Source: Macrotrachela quadricornifera (Eukaryota; Rotifera; Eurotatoria; Philodinida; Philodinidae). Taken from it: a DNA stretch of 64,000 nt. This document shows, piece after piece, positions 35,833-47,898 of this stretch (within the stretch, counting starts at the first letter, position 1; every line of letters begins with the position of its first letter). The notes beneath the pieces are model-generated. The model was given only the letters and a program-made list of their open reading frames with translations, was not told the origin of the DNA and ran no database searches. The stretch spans positions 65,952 to 129,951 of the forward strand of contig JAJEKB010021338.1 in the NCBI GenBank assembly GCA_022393335.1, read 5' to 3'. The position numbers were made by a program, and so were the translations under genes.

Positions 35833-37088
35833 ATGAATGAGCAATGGTTAATCTTTACCACTCTAATGAGATTTTATTTGAAATTCTTATCATTACTTTC
35901 GTCGATAAAAAAAACTTTTCGAATTCTCTTATTAATGTTGATTATATATTTAATTTTGATCATCATCACTCTTGGAAACTCTCAATCACCCGGTGTTTCC
36001 TTTCAAACAGTATCATTGAATAGTACCATTAAAATTCGACCAGTTCAGTTGACAGATCGAGATTGCAAAAGATATGGTTTTGAACGACTTCGACGTCCAA
36101 ATAGCAGTAATGTCATTCTACCAATCTACGATTTTTTTCCCTTTAATAACGAATTGGACATGCTTGAAATTCGTTTGTACGAATTATACAATTATGTTAC
36201 TCTCTTTCTTATTGTTGAAAGTCGATTAACATTGTCTGGTAAACCTAAACAGTTGTATCTCAAAGAGAATTGGCAGAAGTTCGAGAAATACCACGATAAA
36301 ATACGACGATTCGAAGTCGATCTAGATGAGAATTCAACGAACAAATGGGCCAATGAAGCTAAAATTAGACGAGAAGGACTTCGTCTAGCTCTGCAAAATC
36401 TGACAAAGTAAATGAGTGATTGAGAGAGATTTAAAAATAGGAACAAAACTATTTCCACTCTAGAGATATTCTTCTTCTTACGTCCGACGTCGATGAAATA
36501 CCTAGAGCTCACTTTTTGCGTATATTATCCAAGTGTGAACGACCAAATCCATTTCGATCATTGGTGCTTGTGTGTGCTTTCTATTATTATTCCTTTGAGT
36601 TCCGACGGAGAGGTGGCGCTTCAGATGGTCCTACTGTAACTTTATTGATGGCAAATCGTACCAATCGAACGACATTTCCATCTGGTAAAGATTTACGCGA
36701 TGAACGGTTTAATTATGAAAGTATGCCGAGTGCCTGCTATCATTGTTCATGGTGCTTTGATCAAATTAATTTAACACGCATTAAAATTGCTTCTTATTCT
36801 CATACAGAACATAACAGGGCCCAGTTTCAAACCCAAGAACACATTCTTGATCGATTTCGTCATGGAAAAGATTTGTTTGATCGACCTGGTGAAGAGTATA
36901 TCCGTCTTAAAAACAACGACGAAATACCTGAACTAGTTAAAGCACAGCAACAACGTTTTCTCTATATGACTAATAGATCAGCATTAGTCAATGTCGGATT
37001 TCAAGATGTAATACATGATAATCACTCGCAAAAACAAACTAGATGGCATTCGATTTTAACTCGACTACGAAATGTGATGCAAAGCTGA
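35833..37088 (+). CDS. GT17 family N-acetylglucosaminyltransferase (MGAT3-like)
   Basis: Two exons (35833-36407 and 36464-37088) give 399 residues. A signal anchor lies near residues 30-50 (ILLLMLIIYLILIIITLGN), typical of a Golgi type II enzyme. The catalytic region starts YDFFPFNNELDMLEIRL, then LFLIVESRLTLSGKPK, and continues across the splice into LLLTSDVDEIPR, the acidic metal and donor-binding motif of GT17. PSACYHCSWCF and a conserved Arg/Phe-rich part follow. Family members add bisecting GlcNAc to the core mannose of N-glycans (beta-1,4-GlcNAc transferase III). Whether this one makes that linkage is inferred. The length is somewhat short compared with vertebrate MGAT3. The splice at ACAAA/GTAAAT restores frame exactly. 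Confidence 0.85.
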
Positions 37089-38558
37089 AAATATCGATTA
37101 TTGAGAAAGACAGAAATCGTACAGAAACGAATATTTATCTCAAAAGATCAAATAAAAAAGTCGATATTAAGACACTCATTACTAACAGAATTCTATCAAT
37201 AAATACCAAAATCGTTCTATAGAACACTATTTATGTATTATCCAGAGAGTGAGGGTGTAGGATCAAAACAGGAAAGTACACCACGTTCTCATTGATCTGT
37301 CCCGATAAATTGTAATGTCTCTATGAAAAATGGAGCAAGCTGCCGTTTTTTATTATCTTGTTACATTTTATAATTAAGTGTTTTCATTTAAATCTCTTTT
37401 AGAATTTGTTTCGGTTTGTTTTCTTTTTTATTGTATACCTGTGTTTAATTACATCACTATTCTATGTAGTATGCTTTATCAGTTTAAATCTTCCTGAATT
37501 AATTTTAATTCATGATTTTATGTAGCTTGATAAGTGAATAAATCGCTAACAGTACTTAGGTATCGATATCGGTAGATTATTATGTAGATAGATATATAGG
37601 AAGATGAATACCAACGAAAAGAAAATTTTCATGAAATCATGATAAAATGCGTTCTTAGAAATCGTGGTTTTAATCGAGTTTTTTTCGATCACCGAAGTCA
37701 GACCACCTATGCAGTTTTCGAAAACCGTGGGAAAACGTGTCCTTAAAAACGGCGATGTTTTTTCGGTTATTCAAAACTACATCAATGATCTGACTCCCGT
37801 GATTGAAAAAAATCGGATAAAAGTGTGGTTTTATAGACTGCATTTTGTCACGGTTTTTGCAAACTTTTTTTTATCGGTAGCCTCACGTAGTCTAAGTTTC
37901 GAATCTTGTTTTAATAATCTGATGAACAATCAATAGTAATTTATTCAGATAACGTCTATGTTTAACTTATGATGATAATCCATATTTCGCCAGTTTTAAG
38001 TTGAATAAATCAATATTTGTAGAACGCTAGCTGTACTGTCATACAATCTATAGTCTAAAATCCACTAAATTATGTTACGGTCAGTAATCTGAAAAGGCAT
38101 TATTCCAAAATTGGATGTCTTTCTTTAATATTCATTTTAATTGAAAATTCGATTTTGTTTTTGAAAAAACACTTATTACCGCTGACTTTAATGTGACTGA
38201 AATATTTAACATATAAAAACTATCATTTGCGGTAACACAAAAGAGATCCTCTGTAGATGTAATAATTTTTTTATATAATAAGAATAGTCTGAATTGAATG
38301 TATGTCTACCTGTCTATTTATTTAGTTCTGATAGGTTCTATATGTGGATGCTTGATTATTTTTATTAACGTCCTTTATTTTGATTACTCTTTTGCCGACT
38401 GTGACATTGTACACTGATATATTGCCAGTTAATTTTTTGAAGCCTAGAACAATGTATAGTTCAATATGTGAATCTCTTATTATAGTCTCTTACAATGAAT
38501 ATTTATTGTTAGTTTTCAATAAACATCACACATGATCAAATAGTTCAATGATGTCTTC
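37089..38558. other. Intergenic between convergent GT17 and NHL genes
   Basis: This holds the 3' ends of both genes and a small foldback element at 37643-37852. I see nothing else that I can name. Confidence 0.4.
37643..37852. repeat. Small foldback (palindromic) element
   Basis: The left half (AAAATGCGTTCTTAG, then TTTTTTTCGATCACCG, then AAGTCAGACC) matches the reverse complement of the right half (AAAATGCAGTCTATA, then TTTTTTTCAATCACGG, then GAGTCAGATC). Weaker pairing continues to the centre near 37745. It looks like a degraded MITE of about 210 bp. No duplication at the ends was found. Confidence 0.6.
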
Positions 38559-40490
38559 TTAAATGAGTTGAAAACGCTGTATGCGACGATTTGAAGTATC
38601 AGCAACGTACATTTCAGTCTCATTTGCATTGATACTAATGCTATTTGGAAACTTCAACTTTGTTGCGAGTGAACCTGAAGTGCCGTTAGGATCTCCAGCA
38701 ATAGTGACACCTGTAGTTGTATTTTTATTCCACCGTTGAATCCGATGATTGTTACTATCTGTTATATAAATAGCTCCTGTTTTGTTTGATACCCAAACAC
38801 TATAGGGTAGATTCAGCTGGTGACTACCAGAACCTGGACCATTACCACCAGCCACTGTTAATCCTTTATATGGTACAGATCCATTCATTATAAATAATTG
38901 AATTCGATGATTACTTACATCAGCAACGTACAATAATGAGTTGTATTCATCAAAAAATAATCCACCTGGACTATTTAACATCATTGAACTGTTACCTGGA
39001 GTGCCCGTGCCAGCAATCATAATTCCAGAGGTAGCATTTGGTGGCCAAAGCATTATACGATGATTTTGCATATCAGCAATAATTAAATTCTTCTGACTAT
39101 CAATGATCAATCCCATGGGCCCATTGAGCTTATCTACTGTCGATCCAGGAACTCCTGTGATGCCTACAACGACGATTGGTGGTGGAGAGATTGTTTGCAT
39201 TGAAGAGAATAAGACAATGCGATTTTTGCTATAATCACTTACATATAGATTATTTTCGTTCTGAATATCGACAAAAGAAAAGTATGGCATAAAAAATTGG
39301 CCACCACCTGTCCAATTACGAGCCACAAGGGATACAGTTATATTATTTGAATCAATATTACTCAAATGTACTACTTGTTTTTTGGCATTATCAATGACGA
39401 TAAGAGATTTATTTCTATCATCATATAAGTTAATTCCAACAGGAGAAGTGAAACCAACAGTTGAACTACCTATTATCACTGTTGTATTGTCAGCAACTGT
39501 CGTTCCAGATAATACTGATAATGCTTTAAAAATAGAGAAATGGATCAGTAATACAGTTGTTTATCATTTCTATTATCATGTGTAAAAAGATTCGATTCAT
39601 ATTTTAATACTTTTCTCCATTCAAAACGTGTTATCTTTGACAATGTTAAGATTTTCGAAGTAATAGCTTTTTAAAATGAAATTTCCAGCTGTTCTCATCA
39701 AATTGACAACGGATTTTTCGTAACTGTTTTACTGGTTAATTCGTTTCAAAAAGAACCTAACAAGACTTATTATCATCAATAACTTTTGCCAACTCAAAAT
39801 CTTGTTATTATAAATATACTTGTTAATTTTTGTAGGAAATATTCTATCGATATGTGCATCACTAGAGAAAAATCATGTGAAATATATTAACTTACGCCCA
39901 CATTGATTGAATTGCAAACATGTATAATTGAGATCTTCTCGGCACATGTTTATATCTTGTTGACAAGATGCACCAAGTATAGGCGATTGAGCAAGGCACA
40001 TTCCACTTGTTACATCCCAGTACGTATGTGGCATGCACTGGCATGTAAAATTATTGCTACATATTAAATAGCGACTCTCCATACATGATCCCACACACGC
40101 TTGACCATATTGGGTAAAAAGGGACGGTATAAGTTTTATAGTACCGACAATTGAATCAGGCATCGATGATGGAATGATAGTGCCTAGTGTATCTATCTCC
40201 CCTTCGAAGAGACGACATTGATTGGGTAAAATAGCACTAAAGTCAAAGATACGACAGAGAATATTAGTGTTACATTTGATAGCACACATTCGGAATGAAT
40301 TTGTAAAACTTGATGAAATGAGCTGAGCTGAGGGGGTAACAGGCAAGAACTGACTTCCTTGACTAGATACAACAGTCAACGATTGAAATGTCTCCTGAGA
40401 GCATGTTGTATCAAACATCATGATAAGAATGCACCAGTACCATAGAATAACAGCACGTATCCATATGTTAGTGCGAGGACATGAAATCAT
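38559..40490 (-). CDS. Secreted NHL-repeat protein with N-terminal PAN/Apple-like region
   Basis: Two exons (40490-39896 and 39523-38559) give 519 residues; the splice GGGC/GTAAGT to TTAAAG/CA keeps the frame. A hydrophobic N-terminus (residues about 12-30) acts as signal peptide. A Cys-containing region at about 60-110 (FRMCAIKCNTNILCRIFDFS) resembles a PAN/Apple fold. Cys-rich EGF-like sequence follows (CSNNFTCQCMPHTYW). From about 200 onward there are five or six NHL blades with the core pattern of Gly/Pro, then YVAD or IIAD, then N-HRI (for example LYVADVSNHRIQLF, IYITDSNNHRIQRW and MYVADTSNRRIQRF), which build a beta-propeller for protein binding. NHL expansions are frequent in bdelloids by my recollection. 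The binding partner is unknown. Confidence 0.85.
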
Positions 40491-42888
40491 CTTTGAGTCC
40501 TAAAACAAAATGCAAGAACTTAACAATCACATAAGAGTTCTTATGTATGATATGTTTTTCAGGATTCTTACGACTTCTTGAAAATAATCTAAACTATATC
40601 ACAACTGGGCCAAAATATGTATAAGGAATAATGTTTTAGTATTATGACAATATCGTGATCAATTTTTATAGTTTAGTCTCGAATTATTTTCCCAAACTAA
40701 CTCATCGTATAATTCAATGTAAAACTCTATGAAGCTCTACGCACAAAAGAAATCTTGTCATATTTAAACAAAACAAAACTGGATAATAACATTCCACACA
40801 GTTTTCAAAATCATTCTTTTGCAATATTTTTATTCGAAAACAGAACTGGGCAATTCAATTCAATTTAGTATTGAATTAATGTATTATCAAAGGTTGTCCA
40901 TGAACTTTTCCTATGCTAGATGATATCAACAAAAATTCGGAATCACGACAAATCTCTTTTTAGAATCTATTAATTTCATACAATTTTGACACACTCAATC
41001 ATTTCCTTTTATTCAATTAGTCATTAACAACATCTGAGAAAAATTCGAGTTTCTTCTTTTTTAAATATGACTGAATCTGATTTGTTAAATTGATTAATTT
41101 AAACATATATAATTTTAAGTGAATGCAAGATATCTCGCAATACTAACTTCGTATTGTCTTGTATTGATGAATAATATAAGTAGCTGTTTGTTCTTTATAG
41201 TGAGTTGATTTTCTTTTATCCTAACTGAAATAGAACACAGTGAAGAATGAAGGTAAAAGAACTTGATGTCCTTAAAGAAATGAAATGTAGAATAGAAAAC
41301 TCTTTTTTTTTTAAATTAAAAATATCATATTGGCGAGACTGGAGAAAACATTGACGAGAAAATAGAAAATAAGCAGAAATTTTTATTGAAATATAAATAA
41401 ATAGATACTAGTATAGCTAGCCTGGAATTTTTTGAACGTCCAACAACACCATAAGATTGATAGGAGATACACTTGAATATTGTTTTTCATGAATGTCCAT
41501 GATTACAATTATGAGAAATTTCCATTCTGTACTGATCCCAATCAATCTTTAAACAAGTCGTATGTTGATCATAATATAGAATAGAAATAATTACCTTCAG
41601 ATCTGATGGTACTACTACATATAGGAAAATTTTGAACTACAATATTCAATTTTTTTGACATTCAGTAATCATTCAACAAGCTTCCATATCAATATTATAA
41701 TCCAATATTTCTTTAACGATCAATAAAAATATAACTAATGATATTTTATTTTCCTTTCTATCATGTTGTTTGATATATCCTCATATTTTTCTTCGTAGTT
41801 ATATGTGAATTTTTCATTACTGTGGAGAAATCCATGCTTCTCTTCCTTTTTCATTGGTACTTAAAAAATTACTCAACATTTTAGTCAAATATTAAATGAA
41901 ACTTCAAATCTTTTTTTATGCACATCATTTCTCTAGGTCATTTTCATTTTTTTAAAATATTAATCGATCAAAGTGGTGAGATGTAACAAGAATAAATATT
42001 CGACTGCATCTAATAATAATATTAATGAAATAATTAGAATTTGCATTTTGTCAGCTATTTGTCATTCATTTTGTAGCTTTTTTATCGACCAAATTCCTGC
42101 AGTAAATGTTATCAATAATTTTAGAAATGCAATTATTATATTCAGATACGGAAGAAAGTAGCACAATTTTGAGAGTAATATGCATGAAAAAAGTCACTTT
42201 GTTGCGAACGACTACCAAACCAAGTTCTGAAACGATATTCTCGGATAGATACATGTTTTGTAATATCTCGCATTATAAATAGAAATAAAAGCTGCTACTA
42301 ATTAAAGTGTTTTCTATTCATTTACATATAACAATGGATTGGATTAATTGTATGTTTTCATATTTGCATGATTATGATTTCTGACAAGAAACCTACATAT
42401 CCATCTATGTTATTTAATACTTTTCAAACCAAACCAAGCAATCTGACTTTCATTTCTAAGTTATAAAAGTAATTTCCTAGCTTTTACAACACGACACGTT
42501 GACTGAACAAGTATGTTTTCAAAATGTTCTTCAAACACAAATTGTTGTATGCCCCATTTTTATTTTTTCTTCGTCAAAAACCATCATTTGAAAGAGGAAA
42601 TAATAAAAGTAAATTACACAAGAAACAGTGCTATTCACTTGTCAAATAGTAATTTTCTGCATTCACTTAAGAACTAAGCAAATGTTTTTCTATTCTCATC
42701 TGAACAAAAAAATTCTGTTAAAAAATTATTTTTTATGAATGATTCGATATATTTCAAGTCTAATAAGGAACAACAGAATCACATATACTTTTATATTATT
42801 GGTTCTTAAGTTGTAACATATTAATATTTTCTTTTCCTCTCTAAGAATGGATCGAGTACTATAAATATTAGCGGTATAGTCAGGAAAA
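40491..42888. other. Intergenic, nothing recognised
   Basis: Upstream of the NHL gene (minus strand promoter near 40.5-40.7 kb). AT-rich, with only short frames on both strands and no inverted repeats that I could pair. No RNA gene seen. Confidence 0.4.
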
Positions 42889-44824
42889 AAGGACTTGTTC
42901 GTATAAAATCGACTTTTCCGCCCCCCGTATAACTTTGAAACATTTCTAGACTCCTGACGAGGGGTATGCGAATTTTACAAAAAAATTATTTTCAAGATAA
43001 TCAAATGATTAAGGTCGATTTTTCAGTTGACCCTGCTGATAGCCTCAGGATAGTATGTGTCTTTTAACTACATTTGAAGTATGTTTCAGCAAGTTTCAAA
43101 TATTGATAACACACGTAGATCGGTTTGGATACCCCATTTTATAGTAAAACATTGATGTAGACTAAGTTTGTGAGGAAGTCGTGAACCAACGAGATAGTTT
43201 TATTGTAGATATATCTCAATAGCATCTTTCGAATACACGGATTTAATTTGAAAAACAAGATGTCTAGAGTACTCTTTTTTGCCACACAACTTTCCTATCA
43301 TAATATCATATCCTATGATTATCTGATCTCAATGAAGTCCATAAGAAGTTAATTTAAATGTACAGATAGATGAAGAATTTCATGCTCTATCTAATAATAA
43401 TACAATAAAATCCATAGACACTTTCTACTTCTGCCACATTAGCAAATATGGGAGTCCAATGTGATCTCATATAATACTCAGACAACTTTACATATATATT
43501 AATTCTCTAATGCATTTCCTTTTATCTGGATGTGATTTGACTCACACGGTGATCCAGACAATATTAAACTTCTTCAAGAATGAATACGTGTGAATTTACG
43601 AAAGTACACAATCGATCATTATCATTAGGTATTGAGAAAGAACTGAGACCATTACTAATAAATGGCTTTTCGCAAACATTGCAATATCTGTACGAGTTGT
43701 TTAATCGTAACATCAGAGATCTAGCGGGTTGTAGTTGCTATATTGACACTCAATAATGCTGTTGAGGAGCCAGTTATAGTATCGTCGTGCTGAACTGAAT
43801 AATTCGATACGAAAATAGATTTGATTCGAATGCAAATTTCATGAAAAAAAGCGAACATTCCCGCACTGATCAATCTCCATGGATATGCTTTCATTCTCCG
43901 TGGAATAATTAATTTGTCCATAAAACAATACGTAACAAGAATTACACAATATAACATTTGTCATTTTGGTAACATCAATAAATCATGTGATATCGAGCAG
44001 TATATGAGTGAAAACAAACTTACACAAATCTGGACTTGAGTTTAATGAACGTTTCCGATCGCCATCCCGAAATTTTTTTGGACACGCTCCTCATTCATTC
44101 TAACATATTATCCGTTCTTCATCAATATACTATCTTTCAACCAGAGTGAAAAAATTACTTTTCTTCACCATGCAATAATACAGAAGGAGAAAAGGATCAA
44201 GCCATCAAAAAAGTAGTATGTATATAACCAAATAATACAACGTGCTTGAATGCAATTTTCATTATGTCAGTATTAATTAGAAAAATATTTCCGTGCAAAC
44301 AATGATCTTTTCATGCCTATATGAAGTACATTAAAGAAAGTGTATGCTATGGCCTAATAACATGATGTTTGGTAAAAAACGTCTATTTAAGTCAAACTGC
44401 ATTGAGAGTTGATTTTATTATAACTAGATAGAGCATGAAATTCTTCATCTATCTGTGCATTTAAATTAGCTTTTGATGGACTTCATTGAGATCAAATAAT
44501 CATAAGATATGATATTATGATGCAAAAATTGTGTGGCAAAAAAGAGTACTCTAGACATCTTGTTTTTCAAATTAAATTCGTATATTCGGAAGATGTTAGT
44601 GAGATATATCTATGATAAAAATATCTCATTGGTCCACAACTTTTTCACAAACTTAGTCTGTAGCTACAATTTACTATAAAATGGGGTATCCAAACAGGAT
44701 CCATATCTACTCATTAAATATACCATGAAATGAGAATGTAGATTTGATTCTTTTACCATTGAATACAATTCTGAGACCACCAGAAAGGTCAACTGAAAAT
44801 TTGATCTTATACGGACAGGTCCTT
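42889..44824. mobile_element. 1.9-kb element with long inverted terminal repeats
   Basis: The left end AGGACTTGTTCGTATAAAATC pairs with the right end, reverse-complemented, AGGACCTGTCCGTATAAGATC. The arms continue through TTTTCAGTTGACC, TTGGATACCCCATTTTATAG, GACTAAGTTTGTGA, AAAACAAGATGTCTAGAGTA and AGATAGATGAAGAATTTCAT, giving arms of roughly 400-500 bp (to about 43410 on the left and from about 44415 on the right). The left arm carries an extra block of about 105 bp near 42912-43020 that the right arm lacks. The middle 1 kb has no frame that I recognise; a 78-codon minus frame at 43721-43957 has no evident match. The superfamily is unknown. Confidence 0.7.
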
Positions 44825-45429
44825 GCAGAGGAGCAACCCATGTAGTACAAATTGGATAAAAAAACGGCGATTAACCGCAGTTTTACTGATCCGGTTATTG
44901 GCTCCCAATACCATTTGCCTCTATTTTTTGAATGTTTAACCAAATAATAAAAAATACATATATGCGCACAATGTTTGTGTAATCTTTATCTGACTTTACA
45001 GACGTATTTTAATAATAATAACAGCACGTTATTGATGCATATTCTCGCGAAACTTATTTATTGTAGACATTCTTGAGAAATTTAAGAAATGATAAAAGAG
45101 TCAAAATCTGCCTACTTAATACTGAATCATCGATTAATTTATATGCATTTGTTACTGGTCATACGATATTTTTCTTGCTCCTATAGATGAATTGTACTCT
45201 TTTATTTGTTCTGTCCGTAAATATTCTTCCCTATGATATAGTGCAGTGAATGAGTTATGAGTGACTCACTGTGACGCCACGTGTATTGATGTTTCATTAT
45301 ATAAAAACTTGCACAAGTTATTTATTGGTAGCGTGAAGAATCGAAAGACATATAAGTAGCAACGCATATTTAAATCTACTTTTTCTTATCTTTGAACTAA
45401 ATCTTAGTTAAGAGATCTTCAACTTAATT

Positions 45430-46678
45430 ATGGGTTCATTATTGTGCACTGCAAAACCTAAACCACCCAAATTCGATCAACTCAAAATTGATAGACCCAA
45501 ACTTGCTAAACATGATTCATCCATACTTGGTTAGTTTTTTTTCTTGAGAGATGAGTTGAAAAACAACTTAAAGAAGTTTTTTAAATTTAGATCTTGCCTT
45601 CGTCATGGATTGTACTGGTTCAATGAGTTCATACATAACTAGTGCAACACAAAATATTCGTTCTATTGTTGAAGCCATTGTTACAAGTGAAAAGAGTGAT
45701 GTTCGTTTAGCACTCGTGGAATATCGAGATCATCCACCTCAGGTCAATACTTGAAAGAAAAATATTAGAATAGAGTATTCAACGAAAGTTTCATTTGTTT
45801 AGGATAACACATTTGTCACACGTGTACACGATTTTACCAATAAATCTAGTAAGATGAAAAGTTGGCTAGAGCAATGTTCAGCAGAGGGTGGTGGTGATGC
45901 ACCAGAAGCTGTTGCTGATGCTCTTCATGCTGTTCTAAAACTTTCATGGCGTGCAGAAGCTACTAAAATTTGTATTCTAATTTCCGACGCACCACCACAT
46001 GGACTTGATCCGAATGGTGACGAATTTCCTAATGGATGTCCTTGTGCTTTGGATCCGATGAATATCGCTCAAAAGATGGCTGAAAATGCTATTACACTGT
46101 ATACAATTGGTGTCGAACCACCCATTAGTCAGTTCTTGTAATTTGTCTTGTTTATATTGAAGACTATATGTTTGTTTTTCTCTTCAGTTCCTTATCGTGA
46201 TTTTTTTATGGCATTGGCTTATATCACTGGTGGACAGTATGTTCCAATGATTAATGCTCAACTTTTAGCACAAGTAATTATTGGTGGAGTAAGAGAAGAA
46301 ATCTCGTTAGATCGTCTAATGCAAGGTGCACAAGAAGATATTGATCATGAAATGCAACAAGCCGAAGCGGAAGGAGCCGATGAAGAAGAAAAGGCAAAAC
46401 GACTGAAACAGATTTTTACTTCGAAGAGTATGCATTGTCATCAGATGAAAAATGTCGCTGGAGCAATGTCTAAGACAGCCACCGATGTCTATTCAAAAAT
46501 GAATAGTATGACCGAAATGCAAACTCATTTCATATCCAAACCAAAGATAACATTTGATGACAATATAGAAGAAGTCGAGAAGACAGCGGACATGACTTAT
46601 GATCTAACAGAAAATGCAGATGTAAGCTTCGCACAATCAAAACGTCTTGTTCAAAAATGGCAATATCAAAAGAAATAA
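45430..46678 (+). CDS. vWA-domain protein
   Basis: Four exons (45430-45529, 45591-45742, 45803-46127, 46188-46678) give 355 residues and every junction keeps frame. The short N-terminus (MGSLLCTAKPKPPKFDQL) begins Met-Gly-Ser with a Cys nearby, which could be a lipid-modification site. The von Willebrand A domain spans about 35-240. LAFVMDCTGSMSSY gives the MIDAS motif (DxTGSM, as in alpha-kinase VwkA-type vWA domains), ICILISDAPPHGL gives the central strand, and YRDFFMALAYITGGQYVPM gives the C-terminal part. The tail is acidic and helical (QQAEAEGADEEEKAKRLKQ). No kinase domain follows. The protein is probably intracellular, and the partner is unknown. Confidence 0.85.
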
Positions 46679-47786
46679 ATCAATGTATTTTATGGAATTT
46701 TAGATAGAATATAAAGTGAAGAATTAACTAATAAAAACTTAATCCTGATTACTAATTCATGATCTAATTAATTAAAATTATTGTGCATTTTAACATTAAG
46801 AATTTTATAAACAAACCGTGCCAAACGAGAGGATGAACTATTCATATAGTTGCATTTTTTTAGTACTGTTACTCACTGTAGCTTTTTCAATCTTTCAATT
46901 AGGAATCATGCTTCAAGTGCATTGACCTAATTTGTTTAATATGTATAGATTGATTCAAGCGAGATTCAATGAGAACATGCTTGATTCATCCAAAATCAAA
47001 CGGAAAATATGAATTGAATTTATTATCAAGATATGTAAGGCTGTATCCGATTGTGAACATTCTTGATTGATTTCATGTAAAATGTATAGATCAACTTGAT
47101 GAAATTAAGAACATCTGAACAAAAGAATGCTGAATCATTTTGAGCTATCTTTGAGCTAATGAAGATCTAAATATAATGTTGAATAAAGCTCATCAAACTG
47201 CACTGAACACAAGTATTTTCAGACTAGACACACTGAACGAAGTTAATATAGACAGCTTTCATCCGAATATAATACCAAAGTTTCATAGAAACTGCTTAAA
47301 CACTAAATTTATCGTTAACTTCATCGATATTTCAACTCAATGATATATTCTTATTTTGATCCAATAAACTTATTTTTATTCTTTTCTATTTAGTTCTTTA
47401 TTTTGCATTAATAGAAGGTCAAAGATGTCTTACATAAGTAATGTAAACTAATATGATACATTATCGATGAAATGCTTTGATAAAATGAAGAAGGAGTTTT
47501 AAAATCGGAATTAAAAGAACATTTTTTTTGATAAATCAACAGTAAGTATGAGTCATTCACTTTCTTTGGAAGTAATAATACCACAAGTAACTTTGAAATA
47601 ATCAAGATGTCGCATTAGTACATTGCATCATTCTTCTATATTCTCCACGAATCAGAGTCACAGTTTCTATGAGTCAAAAAAAAATTTCATGAAACTGGAA
47701 ATTACACATTACTCAACCATTTGTCATTCATCTGTGAGTTTTATTCCGTTTTTGCACACCTTTCTCGCTCTTTCTCGATTATACTA
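46679..47786. other. Intergenic between vWA and hsp70 genes
   Basis: The 3' end of the vWA gene lies at the left. The stretch at about 47190-47325 is the second copy of the dispersed repeat also seen at 34510-34790. AT-rich, with no gene. Confidence 0.4.
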
Positions 47787-47799
47787 GAAGATTCTCGAT
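47787..47799 (+). promoter_or_regulatory. Heat-shock element upstream of hsp70
   Basis: The string GAAGATTCTCGAT (47787-47799) has the alternating GAA/TTC/GAn pattern of a heat-shock factor site, 112 bp before the hsp70 ATG. Further partial units (TTTCTCG, CTAGAAAGAA) lie on either side at about 47761-47812. Position and pattern fit heat-inducible transcription. Confidence 0.65.
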
Positions 47800-47826
47800 T
47801 GTACTAGAAAGAATACAATCTAATAC

Positions 47827-47835
47827 TATAAAAAG
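47827..47835 (+). promoter_or_regulatory. TATA box of hsp70
   Basis: TATAAAAAG lies about 65 bp upstream of the start codon and 28 bp downstream of the heat-shock element, the usual layout of an hsp70 promoter. Confidence 0.6.
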
Positions 47836-47898
47836 AATGCATAAAAGCTATGATCCATACAATTTATTATTCGAATATTTTCATATTATCAAGAACAA

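Noticed and set aside
43721..43957. A 78-codon minus frame in the centre of the long-TIR element
   Set aside because: I could not match it to any transposase or other family, and its length is not beyond chance in AT-rich DNA.
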